Shown: positions 45,816 through 54,648 of the stretch, piece after piece
Position numbering within the stretch: the first letter of the stretch is position 1
Layout of the letters: every line of letters starts with the position of its first letter
Assembly (NCBI GenBank): GCA_003045895.1
Contig: PZPC01000017.1
Coordinates: 1 to 64,000 of the forward strand
Direction of reading: 5' to 3'
Source: Bacteroidota bacterium
GTDB taxonomy: Bacteria > Bacteroidota > Bacteroidia > Chitinophagales > Saprospiraceae
DNA length: 64,000 bases
The notes under the pieces: generated by a model
Told to the model about the DNA's origin: nothing
What the model saw: only the letters and a program-made list of their open reading frames with translations
The model's database searches: none
Translations under genes and position numbers: made by a program

Positions 45816-46753
45816 GACCATTCGCGATTGCAGGCATACAGATGAAAGTATCAGCCGTTATTTCCAATGTGGAAATGATGAAGCTGAAAATAGATATTAC
45901 CATGAATCTCTATCCCTGGATAGAAATGATTATGTTCAGCGAGTTGTGTGCCTACGGCCCACTCACCCATACGGCGCAACCCATCCCCAATCATTTTGAA
46001 GCAGAAATGCAGGCCATGGCCAAGAAATATGGCATTTGGTTATTACCGGGTTCCATTTTCGAAAAAAGTGAGGGCAAGTTGTACAACACGGCAACGGTGA
46101 TTAACCCCCAGGGAGAGATCGTAACCCGCTACCGCAAAATGTTCCCCTTCTACCCCTACGAAGTGGGCGTAACACCAGGCAGCGATTATTGCACGTTCGA
46201 TGTGCCGGGAGTTGCCAAATTTGGGGTATCCATCTGCTACGATATGTGGTTTCCTGAAACGATCAGAACATTGGTTTCCATGGGCGCTGAAGTGATTATG
46301 CACCCCACCATGTCGGGTACCATTGATCGCGATATTGAACTCTCCATTGTCCGGGCAATGGCATCCGTCAACCAGTGTTACTTCTTTGACGTCAACGGAT
46401 TGGATACGGGCGGTTGTGGCCGTTCGATCGTTTGTGGCCCCGATGGAAGGGTGCTGCACCAATCGGAAGGAACAGAGGAAATTATTCCCCTGGAATTAAA
46501 TATCGAACGGGTTAAGCGAAGCCGTGAATTGGGCATCTTACGCCTGGGTCAGCCTTTAAAAAGCTTTCGTGACCATTTAAAGATCGGCACGTTTGACATC
46601 TATCAACCCAACACAGAAAGTCCGTATCTGGATACGCTGGGCGCATTGATCAAACCTTCGAGACTGGACCAATTAACGGAATTAAAGCTCCGGGAGGATG
46701 CTATTGAAAAAGCATCAACACCTATTCATTTTAAAGGTGATGGCTCCCTGTAA
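45812..46753 (+). CDS. Carbon-nitrogen hydrolase (nitrilase superfamily amidohydrolase)
   Basis: Protein of 313 aa, cytoplasmic, with the complete Glu-Lys-Cys triad: Glu44 in MFSELCAYG, Lys109 in TRYRKMFPF, Cys142 in VSICYDMWFPE. The fold cleaves C-N bonds of amides, carbamoyl-amines or nitriles. Relatives include N-carbamoylputrescine amidase and omega-amidase. Coupled by ATGA to the aminotransferase and followed by an amine-forming decarboxylase, it most likely hydrolyses an amide or ureido derivative of an amine in the same pathway. The C-terminal 50 residues extend past the usual core. Confidence 0.9.
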   Translation: MRPFAIAGIQMKVSAVISNVEMMKLKIDITMNLYPWIEMIMFSELCAYGPLTHTAQPIPNHFEAEMQAMAKKYGIWLLPGSIFEKSEGKLYNTATVINPQGEIVTRYRKMFPFYPYEVGVTPGSDYCTFDVPGVAKFGVSICYDMWFPETIRTLVSMGAEVIMHPTMSGTIDRDIELSIVRAMASVNQCYFFDVNGLDTGGCGRSIVCGPDGRVLHQSEGTEEIIPLELNIERVKRSRELGILRLGQPLKSFRDHLKIGTFDIYQPNTESPYLDTLGALIKPSRLDQLTELKLREDAIEKASTPIHFKGDGSL

Positions 46754-46803
46754 AGGTGATGGATGCAAGTACAAAGTGATGGTTTAATTTAAAACAAAAA
46801 ACA

Positions 46804-47211
46804 ATGGGAGGAATACCTCAAGGAAAAAATAAAAAATCAGCAGCAAGCAAAGACTACGTGAGTTGGTTTGAAATACCCGCAATTGACTTTCACCAGGCGG
46901 TCAATTTTTACAACCACATTTTTGGTATTACGATGGAACAAAACATTACACCGGTCAATGCAATGGCCTTTTTCCCGGCCACCGGAGGCATTGGTGGAAG
47001 TGTAGTAGCAGGCCAGGGATATGTGCCTAGTGATTGTGGCCCATTAATCTACCTCAACGGAGGAAAGGATTTAAACAATGTCTTAAACAAAATAGAGGCC
47101 GCAGGAGGACGGGTCATCATGCCCAAGACCCTCATCAGCAAAGAGATGGGCTACTTTGCTGTTTTTATTGATTCACAAGGAAACAAACTTGCCTTATATT
47201 CCAAAAACTAA
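46804..47211 (+). CDS. VOC-family (glyoxalase/bleomycin-resistance fold) protein
   Basis: Protein of 135 aa with one VOC module pair: VSWFEIPAIDFHQAVNFYNHIFG at the start and GYFAVFIDSQGNKLALYS at the end, the classic beta-alpha-beta-beta-beta signatures. The first 16 residues are Lys/Gly-rich and probably disordered. VOC proteins bind metals or small molecules and may isomerise, cleave or simply bind a product. It sits 3 bp before the GTG of the decarboxylase, so it is surely in the same operon. Its role is not predictable. Confidence 0.85.
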   Translation: MGGIPQGKNKKSAASKDYVSWFEIPAIDFHQAVNFYNHIFGITMEQNITPVNAMAFFPATGGIGGSVVAGQGYVPSDCGPLIYLNGGKDLNNVLNKIEAAGGRVIMPKTLISKEMGYFAVFIDSQGNKLALYSKN

Positions 47212-47214
47212 CCC

Positions 47215-49974
47215 GTGATTAAAACAAATATAAAAACAGCCCCCTATTACAACATTGGTCAATTGCGGGTTGATTACTGGAACAAATTAAAAATTGTAAC
47301 AGCTGAATTAGCCAGATGCCAGATTGGATCGGCAAATGAAAAAACGTACATAAGCGAAACCACCTCCCTTTTGAAAGATTTAAAGGGCGTAGCAGCTTAT
47401 TTTGCCAGTCCGGGCACGGAGCGTATTCAAAAATTGGAACACGCGCTGGCCAGACACGAACATACTGCTTTATCCCATTTGGTAGCTGAAACAACCAAAC
47501 AATTGGTGGGTGATAGCTACCGGAGTAATCCAGACTTTGTGGATTACAATGAGCACAGCATAGAATCCGTTGAGGAGCATGAACACTTCAATGCGATCAA
47601 AAAAAACCATTTTGAAGTCTTGTTTGTCGATGATATATCTATTGAAGCAGAAAGCGAACTAAAAAACAGCTTCAGGAAGCTGCGGACGTCACACGACAAT
47701 TTCACCTTTGGCATCGTCGTGCAACGGTCTTTTCAAGATGCCCTGATCGCTTTGCTTTTCAACCACAATATCCAGGCCGTCGTCGTTCGATATGCGCCAC
47801 CCTATCATTCAAAGCTCATTACGCCGCTCATTAAGCCCTACATCCAGCAGGTCGAAAAACTGGATTATTCCGACAAATCGGAAACCGAACTGGGACCGCT
47901 TATTGGCAGCTTAATCAAGGAATTCAGGCCAGAACTGGATGCCTATTACGTGACCGATACGGCACTGGGCCATTTAATGGATAGTACGATAAAAAGCTTC
48001 CGCCGTATCTTCTACCAAACGGAGGATATCCAGGAATTGCATCTTACGATTATGCGGGGGATTGCCGAACGGTATAACACGCCCTTCTTTTCGGCTTTAG
48101 TAGAATATAGCCAAAAGCCGACCGGCGTTTTTCACGCCATGCCCATTTCACGGGGAAATTCGGTCTTCAAATCTCGCTGGATCAATGATTTCGGGGATTT
48201 CTACGGCCGCAATATGTTCCTGGCCGAAACGTCAGCAACCACCGGTGGTCTCGATTCTTTGTTACAGCCAACGGGACCGCTGAAGAAGGCCCAGGAAATG
48301 GCGCGGGACGCCTATGGTTCCCAACATACGTACTTTGTTACCAACGGAACGTCTACCGCGAATAAGATTGTGATGCAGGCGCTGGTACAACCGGGCGATG
48401 TGGTGCTGATTGACAGGGATTGCCATAAATCGCACCATTACGGTTTGGTTTTGTCGGGTGCCTATCCGGTTTACCTGGACTCCTACCCGATTGAAGAATA
48501 TTCGATGTATGGCGCCGTTCCAATTGAGCAGATCAAAAGCAAATTACTGCGGTTGAAAGCTGCCGGAAGGTTAAATAAGGTAAAGATGCTCTTGCTGACC
48601 AATTGCACCTTTGATGGCATTGTGTACCATGTGGAAAGGGTCATGGAAGAAATCCTGGCCATTAAGCCCGACATGATTTTTTTATGGGACGAAGCCTGGT
48701 TCGCTTTTGCCGGTTTTGCCAGCAATTACAGGCAACGAACCGCTATGTTTACGGCAGACAAGTTGTACCACAAGTACGAAAGCAGTGCCTATAAAAAACA
48801 ATATTCGGCCTATACCCAATCCTTGGGTGCGGAAGAGGTTTCCGTACTGCCCAATCCTGACGAAGTCCGTATTCGGGTGTATGCGACCCAAAGTACCCAT
48901 AAAACCTTGAGCAGTTTCAGGCAAGGTTCCATGATTCATATCTGGGACGAAGATTTTAGGCGGAAAAGCGAAGAAACCTTCCTGGAAGCTTATATGACGC
49001 ATACCTCTACCTCGCCAAATTACCAGATGTTGGCTTCGTTGGATGTCGGTCGTCGGCAAGTGCAGTTGGAAGGTTTTGAATTGGTGGAAAAGAGCATAGA
49101 AATGGCGATGGTTCTCCGCGCCAAAATAAATGACACCCCCCAGTTGAGAAAATATTTTGACATTTTATCCGTGGGTAATTTCATCCCGGATAAGTACCGA
49201 CAATCCGGGTTGAACGAGTTTTATTCCAAAGAAGAAGGTTGGAACCGAATGGAAGAAGCGTGGGAAGATGACGAATTCGTCCTGGATCCCACCAAGATAA
49301 CCTTATACGTCGGTAGAACGGGCGTGGATGGGGATACTTTTAAGAATAAGTACCTGATGGATAAATTTAATATCCAGATCAACAAGACGTCTAGAAACAC
49401 GGTACTGTTCATGACCAACATCGGGACTACCCGAGGAAGTATTACCTACCTGACCAGTGCGCTGCTTAGAATTGCCGACGAATTGGACGAAGAGTTTAAA
49501 TCCTTGAATTCCAAGGAAATAGAGCTGCTGCAAAAGCGAATACACTCCTTAACCAAAGAAGTGCCTCCCCTACCCGATTTCAGCTATTTCCACGAATCAT
49601 TCCAGGCGGTCCCAGGTATCCCGGGAGGCGATATCCGAACCGCTTATTTCCTGGCGTATGATGAAGAAAATTATGAATATGTGCCGCTTGACAATTGTTT
49701 GTCATTGATGAGCAAAGGTAAAACCTTGGTTGCCTCCACCTTTGTCATTCCGTATCCGCCTGGTTTCCCGGTACTTGTTCCCGGGCAGGTCGTCAGCGAA
49801 GAAATCATTAATTTCCTAACCGCAGTGGACGTCAGTGAAATCCATGGGTACCGGGCAGATCTTGGCCTAAGGGTATTCAACGAAAGTGTGTTGAACCGCT
49901 ATCAAACCATAACTTCCATGGGAGCTATGGAAGGTATGGGCATGAACACCTTGAGTAAACATTCAAAAAAATAA
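47215..49974 (+). CDS. Orn/Lys/Arg decarboxylase family PLP enzyme (large, with N-terminal wing domain)
   Basis: Protein of 919 aa with a GTG start 3 bp after the VOC stop. Residues about 130-260 form the flavodoxin/REC-like wing domain (HFEVLFVDDISIE). The fold-type I PLP core follows, with YFVTNGTSTANK, LWDEAWFAF and the Schiff-base Lys563 in ATQSTHKTLSSFRQGS. The C-terminal domain ends with IHGYRADLGLRVF. Family members decarboxylate arginine, lysine or ornithine to agmatine, cadaverine or putrescine. The protein is longer than most (about 710-760 aa), and extra sequence lies in the N-terminal 120 residues. The substrate cannot be told by eye. Confidence 0.9.
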   Translation: MIKTNIKTAPYYNIGQLRVDYWNKLKIVTAELARCQIGSANEKTYISETTSLLKDLKGVAAYFASPGTERIQKLEHALARHEHTALSHLVAETTKQLVGDSYRSNPDFVDYNEHSIESVEEHEHFNAIKKNHFEVLFVDDISIEAESELKNSFRKLRTSHDNFTFGIVVQRSFQDALIALLFNHNIQAVVVRYAPPYHSKLITPLIKPYIQQVEKLDYSDKSETELGPLIGSLIKEFRPELDAYYVTDTALGHLMDSTIKSFRRIFYQTEDIQELHLTIMRGIAERYNTPFFSALVEYSQKPTGVFHAMPISRGNSVFKSRWINDFGDFYGRNMFLAETSATTGGLDSLLQPTGPLKKAQEMARDAYGSQHTYFVTNGTSTANKIVMQALVQPGDVVLIDRDCHKSHHYGLVLSGAYPVYLDSYPIEEYSMYGAVPIEQIKSKLLRLKAAGRLNKVKMLLLTNCTFDGIVYHVERVMEEILAIKPDMIFLWDEAWFAFAGFASNYRQRTAMFTADKLYHKYESSAYKKQYSAYTQSLGAEEVSVLPNPDEVRIRVYATQSTHKTLSSFRQGSMIHIWDEDFRRKSEETFLEAYMTHTSTSPNYQMLASLDVGRRQVQLEGFELVEKSIEMAMVLRAKINDTPQLRKYFDILSVGNFIPDKYRQSGLNEFYSKEEGWNRMEEAWEDDEFVLDPTKITLYVGRTGVDGDTFKNKYLMDKFNIQINKTSRNTVLFMTNIGTTRGSITYLTSALLRIADELDEEFKSLNSKEIELLQKRIHSLTKEVPPLPDFSYFHESFQAVPGIPGGDIRTAYFLAYDEENYEYVPLDNCLSLMSKGKTLVASTFVIPYPPGFPVLVPGQVVSEEIINFLTAVDVSEIHGYRADLGLRVFNESVLNRYQTITSMGAMEGMGMNTLSKHSKK

Positions 49975-49985
49975 AATAACAAAAT

Positions 49986-51524
49986 ATGAGTGATAAAAAA
50001 GTAATTCCAACAAAGAAGAAGCCTGCTGTTGTGCGTAAGAAAGCAGTTGTCGTAAAAAAAACGCAGGAACCAGACATCCTCAACGGCGTATCGGATATAC
50101 GGCGATTTTTTTATAAAAATGAAGTACCGCTGTATTTTATCAGTGCCACCAATTTCAATATGTTAGGTGCCGATGAATGGATTAAGGGCTTTAAATTTAT
50201 CTGTCATATCGAATGTTTTGATGGGCAACATCCCAATGTTTTCTCCCCCAAAGAAGAAATTCCCCACGATGAGTTTACCAGCATTGAAGACATCAACAAC
50301 TATTTACTGCAGCATCCGGAAGTACAGGCCTACCTGAAGCTAAGAAAGACCGGTAGAACAACGGGCAAGGCCATGTTCCTGATGTTTGATGAGCAGACCG
50401 AGAAGCTGGCTAAGAAATTAGGGTTACAGGTCATGTTCCCTACCGCCAAGATGCGTACGTTCATGGACAACAAAGTGAACACCAACCGTATCGCTGAAAA
50501 AGCGGGGGTGCCCTGTGTGCCCTATGTATTGACGCCGGTAACGGATTATGCCCAGTTGAACAAAGTGTCGAAAGCCCTCGGCACTGATTTGGTCATTCAA
50601 ACTCCTTTTGGCGATTCCGGACACACGACTTTCTTCATTACCAACGAAGAAGAGTTTAAAAAATACGAAGAGGAAATCGTCAAAGAGCAGGAAGTTAAAG
50701 TCATGAAACGCATCAATTGCAAAGGTTCTGCCATTGAAGCCTGTGTGACCAGACACGGTACCATTGTGGCGCCATTGATGACCGAACTGGTTGGTTTCAA
50801 GGAAATGACTCCTTATAAAGGTGGATGGTGTGGCAACGAGATCTACCCCAATGCATTTACCCCTGAACTGCGGGAAAAAGCCACGAAATACACCCAGCTT
50901 TTTGGCAACCAATTGCGCAAAGAAGGTTACAAAGGTTACTTCGAGCTGGATTTCCTGATTGATCAAGACAATGGGGAAATCTATCTCGGAGAACTCAACC
51001 CAAGGGTCACCGGCGCAAGTTCGATCACCAACCATGCCGTTTTTGCCCTGGCTGATGCCCCGCTTTTTGTCTTCCACATTTTAGAATGGATGGACGTGGA
51101 TTATGAGTTGGACGTGAATGAACTGAACGAACGTTGGTCTAAGCAGGACAACATTGACGGTTGGAGCCAGTTGATCATCAAGCACACCGAAGATACCATT
51201 GAGTATGTTGCTGAAGCGCCGGCTTCGGGTATTTATAAAATGTTCGATAATGGGCATATTCAATTCGACCGGATGGATACGCACAGAAGAGCCGTAGAGT
51301 CTGAAAGTGAAGCCTTCTTTTTGCATATCTCCAAGCAAGGGGACTACCTCTACGAAGGAGCTGATATGGGAATTTTGGTTTCCAGAGGGCGTGTGATGAC
51401 CGACGATTTCAAACTTAATGCACGAGCTAAAGATTGGATTAAAGCCATCCGTTCAAAGTATGCATCAACAATAGTTGAGGACAGAAGAGAACAAATTGCG
51501 CTAACGGGTACGCTGACCAAATAA
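49986..51524 (+). CDS. ATP-grasp ligase (carbamoyl-phosphate synthase/biotin-carboxylase-like fold), probable amine or amino-acid ligase
   Basis: Protein of 512 aa. Residues 1-30 are a Lys/Val-rich basic tail. The ATP-grasp core spans about 140-350, with nucleotide-binding loop TPFGDSGHTTFF, ATP contact KRINCKGSAIEACV, and metal ligands in FELDFLIDQDNGEIYLGELN-PR. Family homologues are often labelled biotin carboxylase, but no biotin carrier, carboxyltransferase or biotin ligase is nearby. ATP-grasp enzymes activate a carboxylate as acyl-phosphate and join it to an amine or thiol. Next to a decarboxylase and amidohydrolases, ligation of an acyl or aminoacyl group to a diamine is the favoured inference. 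A strong terminator follows at 51531. Confidence 0.82.
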   Translation: MSDKKVIPTKKKPAVVRKKAVVVKKTQEPDILNGVSDIRRFFYKNEVPLYFISATNFNMLGADEWIKGFKFICHIECFDGQHPNVFSPKEEIPHDEFTSIEDINNYLLQHPEVQAYLKLRKTGRTTGKAMFLMFDEQTEKLAKKLGLQVMFPTAKMRTFMDNKVNTNRIAEKAGVPCVPYVLTPVTDYAQLNKVSKALGTDLVIQTPFGDSGHTTFFITNEEEFKKYEEEIVKEQEVKVMKRINCKGSAIEACVTRHGTIVAPLMTELVGFKEMTPYKGGWCGNEIYPNAFTPELREKATKYTQLFGNQLRKEGYKGYFELDFLIDQDNGEIYLGELNPRVTGASSITNHAVFALADAPLFVFHILEWMDVDYELDVNELNERWSKQDNIDGWSQLIIKHTEDTIEYVAEAPASGIYKMFDNGHIQFDRMDTHRRAVESESEAFFLHISKQGDYLYEGADMGILVSRGRVMTDDFKLNARAKDWIKAIRSKYASTIVEDRREQIALTGTLTK

Positions 51525-51530
51525 CACACC

Positions 51531-51578
51531 AGCCCGTATTTTAACCGGCTAGCCAGGTTGAAATGCGGGCTGTTTTTG
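51531..51578 (+). terminator. Rho-independent terminator inside the amine cassette
   Basis: AGCCCGTATTTTAACC (51531-51546) pairs with GGTTGAAATGCGGGCT (51556-51571), 14 of 16 Watson-Crick with two G-T pairs in RNA. The loop GGCTAGCCA is itself palindromic, and GTTTTTG follows. It lies 7 bp after the ATP-grasp stop and 54 bp before the C45 gene, so the last two genes are expressed by read-through or from their own promoter. Confidence 0.88.
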
Positions 51579-51631
51579 TGATGTAAATCGTACATCAACC
51601 CCAAAATGGAGGCTTAACGCTAAACAATACC

Positions 51632-52858
51632 ATGCAATTACATTTCAATGCGATCTCCGAAGCGGGCTTACCGGGCCCGAAGTGGAAAAAAATATTTGAT
51701 CTATACTGGCCGGCCTACCAAGCCTGGTTAACGTCCAAAGGTACGGCCTATGTGCCTGATTTGCAAACCTCGCAGGCTGCACTTAAAAAGTACATGCCTA
51801 AAATGTGGCCCACTTATAAGCGGCTGTGTAAGTTGACGAATGCTGATCCGGTAGCAGCCCGTTTTCTAACCGGTTTTCAACCACCGGCTTATATCAGTGC
51901 TTGTTCTCAGGCCGTAACCGTTGCTAAAACGGTGCAATTGGTTCGCAATTACGATTACCATCCAGATCTGATGGAAGGTACCCTCTTGTTGAGTGCCTGG
52001 AACGGTAAGAAAGTGATTGCCACCAGTGATTGCCTAATCGGTGCCATAGACGGCATGAACGAAGACGGACTTGCGATATCTCTTACCTTTGGCGGACGCA
52101 AGGCTGTTGGCGAGGGTTTCGGTATTCCTTTTATTTTGCGGTACGTACTTGAATTTTGCAGCAATGTGGAGGAAGCAGTAGCGACTTTGTCTGCCATACC
52201 CTCCCACATCTCTTACAACGTTACCGTGGTTGATCCTAGCGGAGCATTCAAGACCGTGCGCTTGTCACCAGACCGAGCTCCGGTCATAACGGATGCCGCC
52301 TTTGCCACCAACCACCAGGGAACCGTAGATTGGCCCGAGAATGCGTTGTTCAACAAAACCGTCGAAAGAGCGGACTTTTTGGAAGATCTATTAATAGCAA
52401 AGCAAGTGGATGCCCAGCAAGTGGCAGCTGCTTTTCTTCGACCTCCCCTTTACAACACCCTTTTCACCCAAGGTTTTGGGACGCTTTACACGGCTGTCTA
52501 TAACCCCTTAGCGCGAACGGTACAGGTGCGCTGGCCGCAGACGGACATTCTGGTTAGCTTTGATCACTTTACCGAAACGTACAAATTGATCACGTACGAT
52601 CAGCCAGCCCTCCTACCACAAACTGACGCCGTAGCACCAGTCTTAACCGAAGCCCAGGCACCAACCAGCTCGCCAGCAGATTGGCAAGAAGTGGTGGCCG
52701 ATGTGCTAGTCGATACCACCGTTGTATCGGTCCCCCCTGAACACAAAACCAAGCTCAAGACCTTGCGTAAAAACATTATCCGACGGGGAGAAATATCCTG
52801 GGAAATTTTGGTGGATTACTGGGCGAAAGCAGGCGAAGCGTATTGGAAGAAATGGTAA
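51632..52858 (+). CDS. C45-family autoproteolytic acyltransferase/amide hydrolase (Ntn fold)
   Basis: Protein of 408 aa, related to acyl-CoA:6-aminopenicillanate acyltransferase and linear-amide C-N hydrolases. The predicted self-cleavage and nucleophile site is Cys91 in AYISACSQAV. The conserved VRNYDYHPDL and ATSDCLIGAIDGMNEDGLAISLTFGGR blocks follow, with an Asn near FATNHQG as oxyanion or substrate contact. No signal peptide is seen. The C-terminal 70 residues (Pro/Thr-rich linker, then a basic helix) are an add-on. In this cassette it may remove, or transfer, an N-acyl group on the amine intermediate. It sits 18 bp before the dehydrogenase gene. Confidence 0.85.
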   Translation: MQLHFNAISEAGLPGPKWKKIFDLYWPAYQAWLTSKGTAYVPDLQTSQAALKKYMPKMWPTYKRLCKLTNADPVAARFLTGFQPPAYISACSQAVTVAKTVQLVRNYDYHPDLMEGTLLLSAWNGKKVIATSDCLIGAIDGMNEDGLAISLTFGGRKAVGEGFGIPFILRYVLEFCSNVEEAVATLSAIPSHISYNVTVVDPSGAFKTVRLSPDRAPVITDAAFATNHQGTVDWPENALFNKTVERADFLEDLLIAKQVDAQQVAAAFLRPPLYNTLFTQGFGTLYTAVYNPLARTVQVRWPQTDILVSFDHFTETYKLITYDQPALLPQTDAVAPVLTEAQAPTSSPADWQEVVADVLVDTTVVSVPPEHKTKLKTLRKNIIRRGEISWEILVDYWAKAGEAYWKKW

Positions 52859-52876
52859 AACTAATTCAAAAAAAAA

Positions 52877-54232
52877 ATGGAATTCAAAAGTATAAATCCC
52901 TACAATAACCAGAAAGTTGGCTCCTATACCGCGCTATCAAAAGCGGAAACCACCGCCAGGCTAGATACTGCCCAAACTGCTTTTCAATCCTGGCGCAAAG
53001 TACCGCTTGCCGATAGAGCCCATTTAATAAAAAAGGCAGGTCAGGTATTGCGGGACCACGTGGAAGAATACGCTAAAATGATTACGCTGGAAATGGGCAA
53101 GCCTATTGCGGAGTCTCGGTCGGAAGTCAATAAATGTGCCTGGGTATGCGACTACTATGCTGAAAATGCGGCCGCCTTCCTGGCCGATGAAGTCATTGCC
53201 ACTGATGCACAGCAGAGTTTTGTCAGACATGACCCTTTAGGCACCGTGTTGGCCATCATGCCTTGGAATTTTCCATTTTGGCAAGTTTTCAGGTATGCTG
53301 CCCCCACTCTGACTGCCGGAAACACCGGCTTATTGAAACATGCTCCCAACGTGTTTGGGTGTGCCCAACTCATCGCAGGGGTTTTTGTGAAAGCGGGATT
53401 TCCACCAGGTGTATTTCAAAACCTGATCGTGCACCACGACCTCACCGAACACATTATCGCACATGATGGGGTCAGGGCGGTTACCCTGACCGGAAGTGAA
53501 AGAGCAGGTGCTGCGGTGGCCGAAATTGCCGGAAGGCACCTCAAAAAATCAGTTTTAGAACTTGGGGGAAACAATGCCTTCATCGTGTTGGAAGATGCCG
53601 CTATTGACCAAGCCGTAAAAACGGCCATTACTGCCAGAATGCTGAATTGTGGACAAAGCTGTATTGCGGCAAAACGCTTCATTTTAGTCGGAGGTATTTA
53701 CGACGAATTTGTCACCAAATTCACCGCAGCCGTGCGCAAGTTGAAAGCTGGCGATCCGCTGGCCGAAACGACGCAGGTTGGGCCCCTGGCGCGGAAAGAT
53801 TTGGCCGACCAACTCAATCGACAGGTTGTGGAATCGGTCAGGCAAGGGGCTGAATTGCTCCTGGGCGGCCATCAACTAGGTTGTTACCATGAGCCTACCG
53901 TTTTGGGGAATGTACAGCCCGGGATGGCGGCCTTTGACGAAGAAACCTTCGGCCCCCTGGCGGCTATGGTTAAAGCCACAGACATCGATCATGCTTTTGA
54001 GCTTTCCGAACTGTCGAAGTACGGACTTGGGGTAACCGTGTGCACAACAAATACCGCCCTGGCCCTACAATATGCGGAGCGGGTTAGCGACGGTGCGTAT
54101 TTTATCAACGAATTGGTGAAGTCGGATCCGAGATTGCCCTTTGGCGGCACGAAGAAGTCGGGGTATGGCCGGGAATTGGCCAAAGATGGCATGATGGAGT
54201 TTGTCAACAGAAAAACTGTTTATTTGAAATAG
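52877..54232 (+). CDS. gabD: NAD(P)-dependent aldehyde dehydrogenase, succinate-semialdehyde dehydrogenase type
   Basis: Protein of 451 aa. Aldehyde dehydrogenase hallmarks are present: MPWNFPFWQVFRYAAPTL, LTGSERAGAAVAEIAG, catalytic Glu in LELGGNNAFIV, catalytic Cys262 in NCGQSCIAAKRF, and EETFGPLAAM. The length and sequence style match short SSADH/Sad-type enzymes, which oxidise succinate semialdehyde or small amino-aldehydes. As the last gene of the cassette it would oxidise the aldehyde made by the aminotransferase. The family is sure; a gamma-aminobutyraldehyde or acylated aldehyde substrate is equally possible. Confidence 0.92.
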   Translation: MEFKSINPYNNQKVGSYTALSKAETTARLDTAQTAFQSWRKVPLADRAHLIKKAGQVLRDHVEEYAKMITLEMGKPIAESRSEVNKCAWVCDYYAENAAAFLADEVIATDAQQSFVRHDPLGTVLAIMPWNFPFWQVFRYAAPTLTAGNTGLLKHAPNVFGCAQLIAGVFVKAGFPPGVFQNLIVHHDLTEHIIAHDGVRAVTLTGSERAGAAVAEIAGRHLKKSVLELGGNNAFIVLEDAAIDQAVKTAITARMLNCGQSCIAAKRFILVGGIYDEFVTKFTAAVRKLKAGDPLAETTQVGPLARKDLADQLNRQVVESVRQGAELLLGGHQLGCYHEPTVLGNVQPGMAAFDEETFGPLAAMVKATDIDHAFELSELSKYGLGVTVCTTNTALALQYAERVSDGAYFINELVKSDPRLPFGGTKKSGYGRELAKDGMMEFVNRKTVYLK

Positions 54233-54289
54233 GAGTGAATAGCAATGAAACCTGGGGTGGTTTTGTAACCCTTATTTCTCATTGTGTAA

Positions 54290-54648
54290 ACGGCTCAAAT
54301 CTCTTTGCAACTAAATAAGGCCAAGAGCCAACTAAAAGGCCTTAAAGGCAACGTGGTTTTTGTGACGGCTTATGACCACTACGCCGTAGAAGCTTTCCGG
54401 TTCAGCGCTATTGATTATTTGCTCAAGCCTATCGACAGCGAAGAGCTCCACAATGCCCTGGAGAAGGTAAAAAACAACTTAGCCAATAATCATTTGCAAT
54501 TAAAATTCAACACCCTGCTGGAAAATATAGGACAAACAGAAAAGAAGAAAATTATTCTCAAAGAAATAGATACCCATCACATTGTGGAAGTAGACCAGGT
54601 TTTGTGGTGCAGCGCCGAAGGGAGTTATACGCGGGTGGTGATTTGCTG
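54290..54648 (+). pseudogene. LytTR-type response regulator fragment, truncated at both ends
   Basis: The plus-strand frame after TAA at 54287 contains the second half of a receiver domain (VVFVTAYDHYAVEAFRFSA, then IDYLLKPIDSEEL with the conserved Lys). A linker and the start of a LytTR DNA-binding domain follow (KIILKEIDTHHIVEVDQVLW, SAEGSYTRVVI). The phospho-acceptor Asp half of the receiver is missing, and the LytTR domain stops after about 35 residues. Beyond about 54648 the frame reads through the antisense of the DUF3841 gene. No start codon fits except TTG 54305. It is a relic without likely function. Confidence 0.8.

Noticed and set aside
44496-46753. Agmatine-to-putrescine route (agmatine deiminase plus N-carbamoylputrescine amidase)
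   Set aside because: The nitrilase would fit, but no agmatine deiminase gene is present in the window, so the complete route is not supported here.
49986-51524. Annotation as acetyl-CoA carboxylase biotin carboxylase
   Set aside because: No biotin carrier or carboxyltransferase genes in the window, and the gene context is amine metabolism. Kept only as an ATP-grasp ligase.
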